Shown here: in pieces, positions 1-9,960 of the stretch
How the letters are laid out: every line of letters begins with the position of its first letter
Position numbering within the stretch: position 1 is the stretch's first letter
Assembly: GCA_964352735.1 (NCBI GenBank)
Contig: CAYGTC010000019.1
Span: forward strand, 1-64,000
DNA from: NORP309 sp964352735
GTDB taxonomy: Bacteria > Pseudomonadota > Gammaproteobacteria > Xanthomonadales > Marinicellaceae
Length of the DNA stretch: 64,000 bases
Direction of reading: 5' to 3'
The notes under the pieces: model-generated
Database searches by the model: none
What the model was told of the DNA's origin: nothing
What the model saw: only the letters and a program-made list of their open reading frames with translations
Made by a program: the position numbers and the translations under genes

Positions 1-3000
1 TATCTAAGGGCAAGTCATGTGTTATTGGTGCACCTGACAATTGTTGATGCCAATAAGCTAAATCTTCAGCACATCCACCACTCTGTAAATGTTGTCGTTG
101 CCACTGCGAATAATCAGCATATTGAATTGACAAAGGTTCTTGTATTATCATCTCTTGTTTGATCAATGTTTGATAACTGTTAACAAACTCCCTGATTAAT
201 ACACTCATTGACCAACCATCAGATGCAATGTGATGCAAGTTAAATAAAAGTACACCTTTTTCATCATCTATAATGAGATAACTGACTCGCAACATAACAT
301 CGCGTTCTAAATCAAAAACACCTGCTGCATGTTGGGCAATTAAGCTGTTGATTTTTTTCTGTTGAGGCGTAGATTTTAAGTATGAACAATCAATAACCTC
401 AATACTAAAATCCGACTTGGAGTTGATTATTTGAACGGTGCCCTGTTCAACCTCTGCAAAAACCGTTCGCAAGGGTTCATGGCGCTGAATCAATTGAATG
501 AATGCCTGCTGGGCAATAGCCACATCAAACCTACCTTCAATCTCAACGGCTGAGCTGATATTGTAATCTGCAGTGCCATTTTCCATTCGGTCAATAAACC
601 ACAAACGTTGTTGGGCAAATGAGGCCAATAACACGCCATCTCGATCCTGTACCTCAATGTGTTCAATTTCATTGTGTTGACTGTTGTCTATCACTGTGGC
701 CAAATTGGCCAATTGCGGTGACGCAAAAATATCTTTGATAGAAACCTCAACACCAAAATCCTCTTGTAGAGCAGTTGTCAATCGGATCGACAGCAATGAG
801 TGACCACCCAGATCAAAGAAATTGGCGTGTCTGCTGATATTTTCCACAGGCAATGACAACAAGTCCGAAAACAATACACATAATTGTTTTTCAGTTGTGC
901 TCTGAGGGGCTTCATATTCTAGTTCATTAATATCGAATGCCGACAGAGCATTTTGATCAATTTTACCATTGGCCGTTAATGGCAACTTTTCCATAACAAT
1001 AAAATGATTCGGAATCATGTAATCTGGCAATATTGAACGCAAATATTGAGCTGCACTATTCTTCAATAAATCATCATTTAATGCCCCGTTATGGGTCAAA
1101 TATGCCACCAATTGATGCGAACTATTTTCTATTTCAATGGCACAAACACAACATGTCTCCACAGCATCAATCAATAACAATTGTTGTTCTATTTCACTCA
1201 GTTCTATCCTAAAGCCACGAATTTTTATCTGATCATCAACCCGCCCCATAAACACCAAGTTTCCATCAGTATCATAACGAACCATATCGCCTGTACGATA
1301 CAAATGCTTGGATCCAGTATCAAGTAACACAGGCACAAAACGTTCGGCTGTTAACAACTTTTGATTGATGTAACCTCGAGCCAAGCCGGCACCGCCTATA
1401 TATAATTCGCCTACTGAACCATAAGGCAGTAATGCTTGATCATTATCCAATATATAAAGCTCAGTATTTTTAATGGCTTTACCTATGGTTAAAGGTTTAT
1501 CTTTAATTGCTGAACTGATGGTTGCACAGACTGTTGTTTCTGTGGGGCCATAAGCATTAAAAAAATCATACTTAGCTCCCCATTTGTGACTTAATCCTTC
1601 ATCGAATGCTTCACCAGCAACAATCAAGGATTTGAATTTATAGTCACCATCAATATTCAAATATTGTAAAATGGCTGGCGGTAAAGTGGCGTGACTGATT
1701 TGATGAGTAATCAAATAATTCTCTAAATCCTCTGTTGAATAGCGTACGGATTGTTCACATATATAAAGTGATGAGCCATTAGACAAGGCCATTATCCATT
1801 CCCAGGTTGCGGCATCAAAATTCAATGAAGCAAAGTGTAATACCCTACTATTGGTATCTATAGAAAAATGTTGTTTTTGAACCAATGCAAGATTGATAAC
1901 GCCATGATGTTCGATCATCACACCTTTTGGTAAACCGGTTGAACCTGATGTATAGATCACATAAGCCAAATGCCTGGATGTTAAACTTTCAACATGAGGA
2001 TTATCTGTTCCATAATCGGAGATAACACTTTTAAATTCCTGATCGTCCAGGAGAAGTTGTTGTCTATGATGGCTTTCAGTGATACCTATCAAATGTTGTT
2101 GAGTCAGCACTAAAGATAAACCACTGTCATCCATAATGTGATCAAGACGATTTTTAGGGTAGTCAGGATCAAGTGGCAAATAAGCCGCACCAGCCTTTAA
2201 TATTGAGAGCACCGCAATCATTAAGTCCAATGAACGTTCAACACAAACGCCGATAATATCATCAGGTTCAACGGCTTGATCTATCAAGTAATGGGCTATT
2301 TGGTTGGCTTTTTCATTGAGTTCCCTATAGGTCAAAGATTGGTCATCATAAAAAAGTGCCATATTGTTTGGGGTTATTTGAACTTGTTGTTCAAACAGTT
2401 GATGAATACACATTTCATCATCGTAAAAGAATTGTGTGTCATTTAAATTTGTTAATAAACGGTATTTTTGTTCATTATTTAATATAGGCAGTTGAGATAA
2501 TGACAACGTTGGCTTTTCAACTATACCCTCAAGTAATAACAATAAGCTGTCAGCCATGCGTTCAATTGAAGAGGCATTGAATAGATCTTTGTTATATTCA
2601 AATTCACATCTCATGTCCTGATCTGATTCAGTCACATTCAAAGTTAATTCAAACTTGGAAATTATGGATTTGTTCTTTTCATAAATCGAGTCGGTTGTTA
2701 AGGTGACTTCTGGCAAAATTAATTCTGTCAAGTCTCTGACATTCATGTTAAACATGATCTGTAGCAGTGGACTGTGGCTGGTGCTACGTTGTGGATTGAG
2801 TAAATCAACTAGATATTCAAAAGGCACATCTTGATGCATTTGTGCCTCAAGATTAATTGTTTTGATGTGTTTCAAATAGGCTTCAAAAAGCATATCTCCT
2901 TCACCTTGTGAACGAAGCACCAAAGTATTAACAAAAAAACCAATTAAAGGCTCAAGTTCTTTGCGTTGTCTGCCTGCAACGGCTGTTCCAATGACAACAT

Positions 3001-6000
3001 CATAATTACCAGAATAACGAGCAACCAAAATAGTAAAAGCCGCATGCAAAACCATAAACAATGTTGAGCCTTGTTCTAGCCCCAATTGTTTTAATTCTTT
3101 TAATAGCATCACATCTATAAAAAAAGTATGTTTATCACCATTGGTAGTTTGGTGCATTGGACGACTTCTATCCAAAGGCAAATTATGGACCAAAGGTAAA
3201 TTGACCAAGTGCTTTTGCCAATAATCAAGTTGTTGAGTTAGCGTTTCACCGACCAACCAATTTCTTTGCCACTGAGCGAAATCAGCATATTGAATATTCA
3301 ATCCTGGTAATTGTATATTTTGATTGTTTAATAAAGCTTGGTAATACTGAACAAACTCATCAAAAAAGATGGTGATCGACCAACCATCTGAGGCAATATG
3401 ATGCATATTGAAAAGTAAAACATCATAATCTTCAACATTTTTTATATAATGAATGCGCAGCATTAAATCGTTTTCAAGATCAAATGATTTCTGAACATCT
3501 TCATCAACCAATGCTTGGATTTTTCGCCTACTTTTCAACAAGTCAAACGATGACAAATCTATAATATTAATAGTAAATTCATAGTCTTCCTTTATCATTT
3601 GTGTGGGGCTGCTATCCTTATTAGCATAGACTGTCCTTAAAGTTTCATGCCTTTGGATCAGCAGATCAAATGCTTTTTCAGCAATGGCAATATCAAGCTC
3701 ACCTTTAACATCCATAGCTGCGCTCATATTATAATCACCACTCCCATTTTCCATGCGATCAATAAACCATAAACGTTGTTGTGCGAATGATTGTAATATT
3801 TCATCACTTCTGTGATCTAATCTAGGAATTATAGATATTTTCGTTCCATTTCTTTCATTGATAATTGTGGCTAAACTGTTAATATATGGAGAATCAAATA
3901 TCTCTTTAATTGACAATTCCACTTCAAAAGATTCGCAAATTTCAGAGATCAAACGGATTGACAGTAAAGAGTGTCCACCCAAAGCAAAAAAGTTGGCTGT
4001 TATGCTGATGGCTTCAACATCAATATCAAGTAATTGAGAAAATATTTCACATAATAACTCTTCAGTTTTATTAACTGGGGCCACATACGAAGATTTATCA
4101 ACCTTAATTGAAGGTAAAGCTCTATGATCTATTTTTCCATTAAGTGTTAAAGGCAAAGAGTCTAGCACCACAAAATGATCAGGAACCATATAATCTGGCA
4201 ATACAGACCTTAAATGATTGTTAACATCAGCAATAATACTTTCATTTGTACCTGCTGAATCCAGAATAAAATATGCCACCAATTGTTGTGGACCGGAATC
4301 ATTTTTAATAGCAATAACACAACAATTCTGAATATTATTAATGGATAATAGCTGTTGTTCTATTTCACCTAGCTCGATTCTAAATCCACGAATTTTTATC
4401 TGACTATCTTTTCGGCCAACATAAGCTAAATTGCCCTCTTCTATTTGATAAACCAAATCACCAGTTTTATACAGGCGAGTAGAATGGCCATTGTCAAATG
4501 TGTGATCTATAAAAAATTCTGCGGTTAAATCTTTACGATTTAAATACCCTCTGGCTAAACCTACTCCTGCAATATATAGCTCTCCAATGGCTCCAATGGG
4601 CTGCAATTGCAAACTATGATTGAGCACATACAATTGTATGTTATCGATTGGTCTACCAATAGAAACTGTTTGTAATTTATGATTGGGTACATGCCAATAA
4701 CTGACATCAATTGCAGCCTCGGTAGGTCCATACAAATTATGCAGTTCAGCAACATTTAATTGATAATGAAGCTCTGCTAAATCGACACTTAATGCTTCAC
4801 CACTACAAAATACACGTTTTAGACTATTACACTGTTTCCAATCACCATAATTAAGCATCGCTCGAAACATTGAGGGTACAAAATGTAAAGTCGTGACATG
4901 GTTTTTTTGAATGATTTCATTTAAATAACGTGGATCTTTATGACCATCTGGTTTCGCAAAAACCAAACGTGCTCCGATGAAGAAAAACCAACTAAGCTCC
5001 CATACTGATACATCAAAACAATAAGGTGTTTTCTGTAAGATAATGTCTTTATCTGTCAACCTATATTTATTGTTCATCCACTCAATGCGATTGACTAATG
5101 CTTTATGTTCAATCATCACGCCTTTGGGCATACCAGTTGAACCCGAGGTGAATATCACATAAGCTAAATGCTTTGATTTTAATTCTGGCACTTGGGGGTT
5201 TATGATTGAGTACTTAGATAATTGATTGACCAATTGATCATCATCGATCGCCAAAACCAACACAGACTCATCAACAATACTTTCTAATGTAGTTAATTGA
5301 TATTTCTGTGTAATAACAACTCTTACAGATGCATCATTAAGTATGTGTTTCACTCTATTTTCTGGATATTCAGGATCCAATGGTACATAAGCTGCTCCTG
5401 ATTTCCAGATAGCTAAAATAGCAATCATCATTTCCAATGATCTGTCAATAATCAGTCCAACAATATCATCTGGTTGAATTCTATTTTCTATTAATACATG
5501 TGCTAATTGATTGGCTTTATGATTCAACTCCTTATATTTTAGCTGGCTATTTTCAAAAATAATTGCAATATTGTTTGGTGTTTTTTCAACTTGTTTTTCA
5601 AATATTTGATGGATACAAAGATGATCAGGAAATGGCTTTTGATTAATTTCTAATGAATGCAAGTTTTTTAAGGTTTCTCGCTCATTTAATAAACTAGATT
5701 TCTGAATATCAATATTGTTAGTATTAAGTAGATGTGAAACGAAGTGAATGAAAGCATTTTGAAAGCTGGTCATAAATAACTTTGTAAAACAATTCGCTCG
5801 ATATTTAAATAATGCAGTCAGTTTATTATCATTACTCAGTAATTCCAAAGATAGAGCCTGCTCACTTGTCTCATGAATCAAGGGTAATACATTTAAACCT
5901 AAGTTATTCTCAGTAACATTGAATAACTCTTGTGCAGCAGTCCATATAAAACTCGTTTGGAATAATTGTTGAGTATCTTGTTCTCCTGAAGCTCCTATAT

Positions 6001-7012
6001 CATTAATCATATTAATTAACGGATAATCACCGTGCATCAAAGCTTCATATGCATCATTTTTTAACTGGTTCAAGACATCTGAAAAGCTATAATTCGGAGA
6101 AAACTCATACCTGATCGGTACTAAATTAGCAAAATAACCAATAATTTTGTCAAATTCTAATTCTGGTCGTCCTTTAACAGGAGTACCAATAATGATGTCT
6201 TTTTGGCCTGTAAAGCGAGATAAAAAGCAAAAATATGCAGTTAACCATAACAAATATTCACTGCAATTATTCTCTCTTGCATATATTTTAAATTGAGTTA
6301 CAACTGTTGTGGGTATATCACATTTCAATATCTCTCCATGAATTGCAGATTGGTTACTTATATCCATAATCACATTGAGTTTCGGCAAATCTCCATGCAA
6401 TTTTTTAAGCCAAAACTCTTTGCTTTCCTGAGCATCTTGACTGTTAAACCAGTCTAATTGCCATTGTTGAAATTGTTGATAGTTAAATTCAACAGGTTTC
6501 AAAAATGTTTCATTTTTTTGAGTTTCGTAGATGCTCTTTAACTCATCAATCAATAACAGCAAACTGGCACCATCAAAAACGAGATGATGAACATTCACCA
6601 AAAGCAGGTGAGCATCAAGATAATTTTTGCACAGGGAAACACGAATCAAAGGCCCATTTTGTAGATCAAAGGGTTCTGCTGATAGTATCTTGATTTGTTC
6701 AAGTATTTCTTCTTGGTTTAAATCAAAAAGTTCACATTCACCAATTAATAACTGAGGGTTTATCGCCACTTTTCTGGTCACATTTCCATTCTCTTCATGA
6801 AATGTACTGGCCAACATATCATGTCTACTCATTAAAACAGTAAATACCTGAGAAAGGTCTTCAATAGTAACTTCAGAATTGAGGCTAAAGGTGACAGGTA
6901 AATGATATCGATCACTCAACGGATCCAACTGATGTAACAACCACAAGCCTTTCTGGCTGGCTGTCAATGGATACTTATTTTCATTTAAATCGAGTTTATT
7001 AATTTTTTTCAT
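1..7012 (-). CDS. Hybrid-cluster NRPS, C-A-T-C-A-T-C..., 3' end outside window
   Basis: Modular nonribosomal peptide synthetase, read continuously from an ATG at 7010-7012 to the window edge, so its C-terminus is missing. It begins with a condensation domain (HHLVFDG near 6570-6590), so it should accept an acyl chain from the upstream PKS rather than start its own. Then come adenylation domain 1 (FTSGSTG near 5150, NLYGPTEAAID near 4745), carrier 1 (LGGHSLLS near 3970), condensation 2 (HHIASDGWS near 3400), adenylation 2 (YTSGSTG near 1945, NAYGPTETT near 1550), carrier 2 (LGGHSLLS near 815) and condensation 3 (HHIASDGWS near 230). By hand alignment to GrsA the pocket codes are DVWHFSLIDK for A1, a serine code, and DAWTIAAVCK for A2, a phenylalanine code. 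No epimerase or thioesterase lies within the window. The start has no strong ribosome binding site. It sits 480 bases downstream of the PKS, which carries a coupled remnant of an older start. Confidence 0.93.
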   Translation of the reverse strand, partial: MKKINKLDLNENKYPLTASQKGLWLLHQLDPLSDRYHLPVTFSLNSEVTIEDLSQVFTVLMSRHDMLASTFHEENGNVTRKVAINPQLLIGECELFDLNQEEILEQIKILSAEPFDLQNGPLIRVSLCKNYLDAHLLLVNVHHLVFDGASLLLLIDELKSIYETQKNETFLKPVEFNYQQFQQWQLDWFNSQDAQESKEFWLKKLHGDLPKLNVIMDISNQSAIHGEILKCDIPTTVVTQFKIYARENNCSEYLLWLTAYFCFLSRFTGQKDIIIGTPVKGRPELEFDKIIGYFANLVPIRYEFSPNYSFSDVLNQLKNDAYEALMHGDYPLINMINDIGASGEQDTQQLFQTSFIWTAAQELFNVTENNLGLNVLPLIHETSEQALSLELLSNDNKLTALFKYRANCFTKLFMTSFQNAFIHFVSHLLNTNNIDIQKSSLLNERETLKNLHSLEINQKPFPDHLCIHQIFEKQVEKTPNNIAIIFENSQLKYKELNHKANQLAHVLIENRIQPDDIVGLIIDRSLEMMIAILAIWKSGAAYVPLDPEYPENRVKHILNDASVRVVITQKYQLTTLESIVDESVLVLAIDDDQLVNQLSKYSIINPQVPELKSKHLAYVIFTSGSTGMPKGVMIEHKALVNRIEWMNNKYRLTDKDIILQKTPYCFDVSVWELSWFFFIGARLVFAKPDGHKDPRYLNEIIQKNHVTTLHFVPSMFRAMLNYGDWKQCNSLKRVFCSGEALSVDLAELHYQLNVAELHNLYGPTEAAIDVSYWHVPNHKLQTVSIGRPIDNIQLYVLNHSLQLQPIGAIGELYIAGVGLARGYLNRKDLTAEFFIDHTFDNGHSTRLYKTGDLVYQIEEGNLAYVGRKDSQIKIRGFRIELGEIEQQLLSINNIQNCCVIAIKNDSGPQQLVAYFILDSAGTNESIIADVNNHLRSVLPDYMVPDHFVVLDSLPLTLNGKIDHRALPSIKVDKSSYVAPVNKTEELLCEIFSQLLDIDVEAISITANFFALGGHSLLSIRLISEICESFEVELSIKEIFDSPYINSLATIINERNGTKISIIPRLDHRSDEILQSFAQQRLWFIDRMENGSGDYNMSAAMDVKGELDIAIAEKAFDLLIQRHETLRTVYANKDSSPTQMIKEDYEFTINIIDLSSFDLLKSRRKIQALVDEDVQKSFDLENDLMLRIHYIKNVEDYDVLLFNMHHIASDGWSITIFFDEFVQYYQALLNNQNIQLPGLNIQYADFAQWQRNWLVGETLTQQLDYWQKHLVNLPLVHNLPLDRSRPMHQTTNGDKHTFFIDVMLLKELKQLGLEQGSTLFMVLHAAFTILVARYSGNYDVVIGTAVAGRQRKELEPLIGFFVNTLVLRSQGEGDMLFEAYLKHIKTINLEAQMHQDVPFEYLVDLLNPQRSTSHSPLLQIMFNMNVRDLTELILPEVTLTTDSIYEKNKSIISKFELTLNVTESDQDMRCEFEYNKDLFNASSIERMADSLLLLLEGIVEKPTLSLSQLPILNNEQKYRLLTNLNDTQFFYDDEMCIHQLFEQQVQITPNNMALFYDDQSLTYRELNEKANQIAHYLIDQAVEPDDIIGVCVERSLDLMIAVLSILKAGAAYLPLDPDYPKNRLDHIMDDSGLSLVLTQQHLIGITESHHRQQLLLDDQEFKSVISDYGTDNPHVESLTSRHLAYVIYTSGSTGLPKGVMIEHHGVINLALVQKQHFSIDTNSRVLHFASLNFDAATWEWIMALSNGSSLYICEQSVRYSTEDLENYLITHQISHATLPPAILQYLNIDGDYKFKSLIVAGEAFDEGLSHKWGAKYDFFNAYGPTETTVCATISSAIKDKPLTIGKAIKNTELYILDNDQALLPYGSVGELYIGGAGLARGYINQKLLTAERFVPVLLDTGSKHLYRTGDMVRYDTDGNLVFMGRVDDQIKIRGFRIELSEIEQQLLLIDAVETCCVCAIEIENSSHQLVAYLTHNGALNDDLLKNSAAQYLRSILPDYMIPNHFIVMEKLPLTANGKIDQNALSAFDINELEYEAPQSTTEKQLCVLFSDLLSLPVENISRHANFFDLGGHSLLSIRLTTALQEDFGVEVSIKDIFASPQLANLATVIDNSQHNEIEHIEVQDRDGVLLASFAQQRLWFIDRMENGTADYNISSAVEIEGRFDVAIAQQAFIQLIQRHEPLRTVFAEVEQGTVQIINSKSDFSIEVIDCSYLKSTPQQKKINSLIAQHAAGVFDLERDVMLRVSYLIIDDEKGVLLFNLHHIASDGWSMSVLIREFVNSYQTLIKQEMIIQEPLSIQYADYSQWQRQHLQSGGCAEDLAYWHQQLSGAPITHDLPLD

Positions 7013-7325
7013 GTCATCAATTTTGAGTTATTATTAATATGTTATTTGCATCATTTTATAATCATGGAAATAAAAAAATTGTTAATTGGTTTTAATTTAA
7101 ATACAGTATTCACAAGCAAGCTGTCATGCTCTCCATTTACCAACACATATTCGGATGGCGACTGAACACTATCAAATATCAACATCAGTTTATTGACATT
7201 TTCTGATGCGATGAACAAGGCAAATCACCTTCTGATGTTTATCAACTCAAGTGTGATACTTTCTTGACTTAAGTTGATCATATACTTAGGAGCATTAAGC
7301 AAGTGGGTTTCATATTTTTAATTAA

Positions 7326-7493
7326 TCAAAAAATCAGCCAGAATAAACGGTTGGTCAGGTTCAATTGATTTTGCCAATCATACCGACTGCTCAATTGATC
7401 TAATGGATCAATTTGGTGTAATAACCATAAGCCTTTTTGACCTGATGTTAAATGAAATATTTGTTTTTTATTCTCATTTTGATCAGTGCTCAT
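7326..7493 (-). pseudogene. Vestigial NRPS condensation-domain N-terminus coupled to the PKS stop
   Basis: A 55-codon reading frame whose ATG overlaps the PKS stop codon as TAATG, the usual sign of translational coupling. Its residues 15-39 contain LTSGQKGLWLLHQIDPL, nearly the same as LTASQKGLWLLHQLDPL at the start of the intact NRPS downstream. Similarity ends abruptly after about residue 40 and a TGA follows. It looks like the remains of an earlier start of the NRPS, or of a lost condensation domain, left by a deletion or partial duplication. The bases from 7325 to 7013 show no clear gene. A broken frame there (about 7300-7050) was not recognised. The remnant might still be translated as a short peptide. 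Confidence 0.7.
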
Positions 7494-9489
7494 TATTTAC
7501 CACTTTGTAAAGTTTCTTTGTTTTCAACATAAGGGTTTGCAATCAGCATGATCACATCAACCACACTTTGGGCATCATCACTCATTGGACGAGATATGTA
7601 GAGAGTCCTATTATCTGGTCGAAATTTATTTTTAAATTGCATATTGCCTTTTCCATCAAAAGCACCCTGCTCTTGTAAACTTGCCAAAATACTGGTCACA
7701 GCAGGATTGGCTGTTTGAGCATCGCCCACGGACACGCCAAATGTGGCGCCAAGACTGAAGTCTTGATGCCCTTCTTCACTCAATGTCTGAATGATATTCC
7801 AGATTGAAAACTCTAAGCCGCCCAAAGGTATTTCTTTAGCATAGAATTCCAAATCCATCAAATAACCACTGCGAGGAGACAACTCTGTCAGTATGATGAC
7901 ATTTTGTAGTTTGTTATCAATTTTTGTTAAGAAAATCCTGTGTGATGGAGGTAATTGTCCTTTTGCAATCAACTTTTTAACCTCCCAAATGTAGGGATTA
8001 ACCATGTTTTTGGTTTCAGCCCACTCATCAATCATGACAGCAATAGATTTGTCTATCAAAGCGTCTTGTCCACTTTCATATTCAAAAAACTCGCACACAC
8101 CTGTTTGTTGAAACTTGTTAATTTGATAACGCAACCTCCTCATTTTGCTGCCGCGCAGAGACATGTCTTGGATATCAGGTATTCTTTGCATTAAACCAAA
8201 AGGGTTCGAACTGAATTTGTCATCAACTGAATCGGTCAAGACTTTTTCTGTCAACATATTTGCCAACAAATTGTTTTCTCGGCAATAATTGGTGAATTCA
8301 ACGGCCAATTCATCCAAGTCTTCCTCTTTACCAACATAAGTGAAGGCAATCGCCACTTCACCATTGTGGTTAAAATTAAAATATGCTTTTCTGCTTGATC
8401 CCAGGAAAATATATGGAGCTATTGCATTCCTGGCCAAGGCTTTATTTTCCTTACCATTAAGATCGCATAAGTTTTTTATCACTTCAAAAAACTCAGAATT
8501 GTTTGTTATGTCAGTTTCTTTAAGGACAGCGTATTTTTTTGTTGAGACTTTATCCAAAATTTTAACTTTACTGACATCTTGTTCATCATTATTTGGTATT
8601 AAGAAATGCTGTGTCAAAGCCTCACCATGTTCTGCGATCAAATAATCGCTCAAGCTGTTTAAATTGGCGTGCTCAAAAAAGACCGTCTTCATCACAGGAC
8701 CGGTGACTTTTTCTAGCTTTTTGGTCATGCGCAAAGCCAAAAACGAATCAATCCCAAAACCTTCAAAACCGGCATCGGCCTCGATACTCTCAACATCACG
8801 GCGGGTTTCATCGGCAATCATTTGCGCCAAAAAGCCAACCATCGCGTGCTTTAATGCGTCAGCCTCTGATTCCTCATTAACCACCGATTGTTTGACCTGT
8901 TCTGCCGCATGTTCTATGCTTTCGGCAACTGCTTCAGCAACAACATTAACTTCAGATACTGAAAGATCAAAGTGTTGTGATAAAGCATCCCTATGTTCAG
9001 CAATCAAATATTCACTCAAGCTGTTTAAATTCGCGTGTTCAAAAAAGACCGTCTTCATCACAGGACCAGTGACTTTTTCTAGCTTTTTGGTCATGCGCAA
9101 AGCCAAAAACGAATCAATCCCAAAACCTTCAAAACCGGCATCGGCCTCGATACTCTCAACATCACGGCGGGTTTCATCGGCAATCATTTGCGCCAAAAAG
9201 CCAACCATCGCGTGCTTTAATGCGTCAGCCTCTGATTCCTCATTAACCACCGATTGTTTGACCTGTTCTGCCGCATGTTCTATGCTTTCGGCAACTGCTT
9301 CAGCAACAACATTAACTTCAGATACTGAAAGATCAAAGTGTTGTGATAAAGCCTCACCATGTTCTGCGATCAAATAATCGCTCAAGCTGTTTAAATTGGC
9401 GTGCTCAAAAAAGACCGTCTTCATCACAGGACCGGTGACTTTTTCTAGCTTTTTGGTCATGCGCAAAGCCAAAAACGAATCAATCCCAA
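7493..9489 (-). CDS. Trans-AT PKS, C-terminal part after the gap: tandem ACPs and DUF2156-like domain
   Basis: This is the continuation of the giant PKS across the run of Ns and not a separate gene. It opens inside an acyl carrier domain. Three phosphopantetheine serines in GIDSF motifs are visible (codons at 9476-9478, 9110-9112 and 8744-8746), spaced exactly 366 bases apart. After the last ACP a domain of about 340 residues (8590-7560) carries GSKMRRLR, FSLGATFG and FKNKFRP motifs. These resemble the DUF2156/LPG-synthase GNAT-fold domain, and the domain repeats one found in PKS module 2. No thioesterase follows, so the chain is expected to pass to the NRPS. The frame differs from the upstream part only because the 100-N placeholder is not the true gap length: 174 bases, or 174 plus multiples of 366, restores both the repeat phase and the reading frame. 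Confidence 0.9.
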
Positions 9490-9960
9490 NNNNNNNNNNN
9501 NNNNNNNNNNNNNNNNNNNNNNNNNNNNNNNNNNNNNNNNNNNNNNNNNNNNNNNNNNNNNNNNNNNNNNNNNNNNNNNNNNNNNNNNNCTTCAGCAACA
9601 ACATTAACTTCAGATACTGAAAGATCAAAGTGTTGTGATAAAGCATCCCTATGTTCAGCAATCAAATATTCACTCAAGCTGTTTAAATTCGCGTGTTCAA
9701 AAAATACCGTCTTCATCACAGGACCAGTGACTTTTTCTAATTTTTTGGTCATGCGCAAAGCCAAAAACGAATCAATTCCAAAACCTTCAAAACCGGCATC
9801 AGCCTCTATAGCCTCAACATCACGGCGGGTTTCATCTGCAATCATTTGTGCCAAAAAGCCAGCCATCGCATGCTTTAATGCGTCAGTCTTTGACTCCTCA
9901 TTAACAGACGATTGTTTGACCTGTTCTTCATCAGGTTCTGTGCTTTCGGCAACTGCTTCA
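8605..9960 (-). repeat. Tandem 366-bp ACP repeat with alternating A/B copies
   Basis: Repeat unit of 366 bases (122 codons), each an ACP plus a Glu/Ala-rich linker. Phosphopantetheine serine codons lie at 9768, 9476 (after the gap), 9110 and 8744. Copies after the gap are almost identical. Two variants alternate: SEYLIAEHRDAL (B) and SDYLIAEHGEAL (A), in the order B-gap-A-B-A from the N-terminal side. That suggests a two-ACP unit was duplicated as a block and recently homogenised. The copy before the gap is somewhat more diverged towards its upstream end. The true copy number is unknown because of the gap. Confidence 0.9.
9490..9589. other. Assembly gap (100 N) inside the ACP repeat array
   Basis: Exactly 100 undetermined bases, probably a scaffold placeholder where near-identical ACP repeats could not be assembled. 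Aligning the flanks to the intact repeat at 9124-9297 shows 174 bases are missing if no extra repeat is hidden. Longer gaps would add whole 366-base units. A gap of 174 also restores one continuous reading frame. Confidence 0.95.

Noticed and set aside
7493..8590. Thioesterase or release domain at the PKS end
   Set aside because: No GxSxG hydrolase signature in a suitable context; the domain matches the DUF2156-like one of module 2.
8664..9620. Long open frames on the plus strand across the ACP repeats
   Set aside because: They are antisense shadows of the repeated ACP codons; the encoded peptides are low-complexity Ser/Ala/Lys and the minus strand carries clear domains.
9480..9661. A separate gene starting at 9661 and a PKS stop at 9480
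   Set aside because: Both arise from reading out of frame through the Ns. Repeat phase and frame agree on one continuous gene.
8605..9960. CRISPR-like repeat array
   Set aside because: Repeats are 366 bases, contiguous, without spacers, and encode acyl carrier domains.
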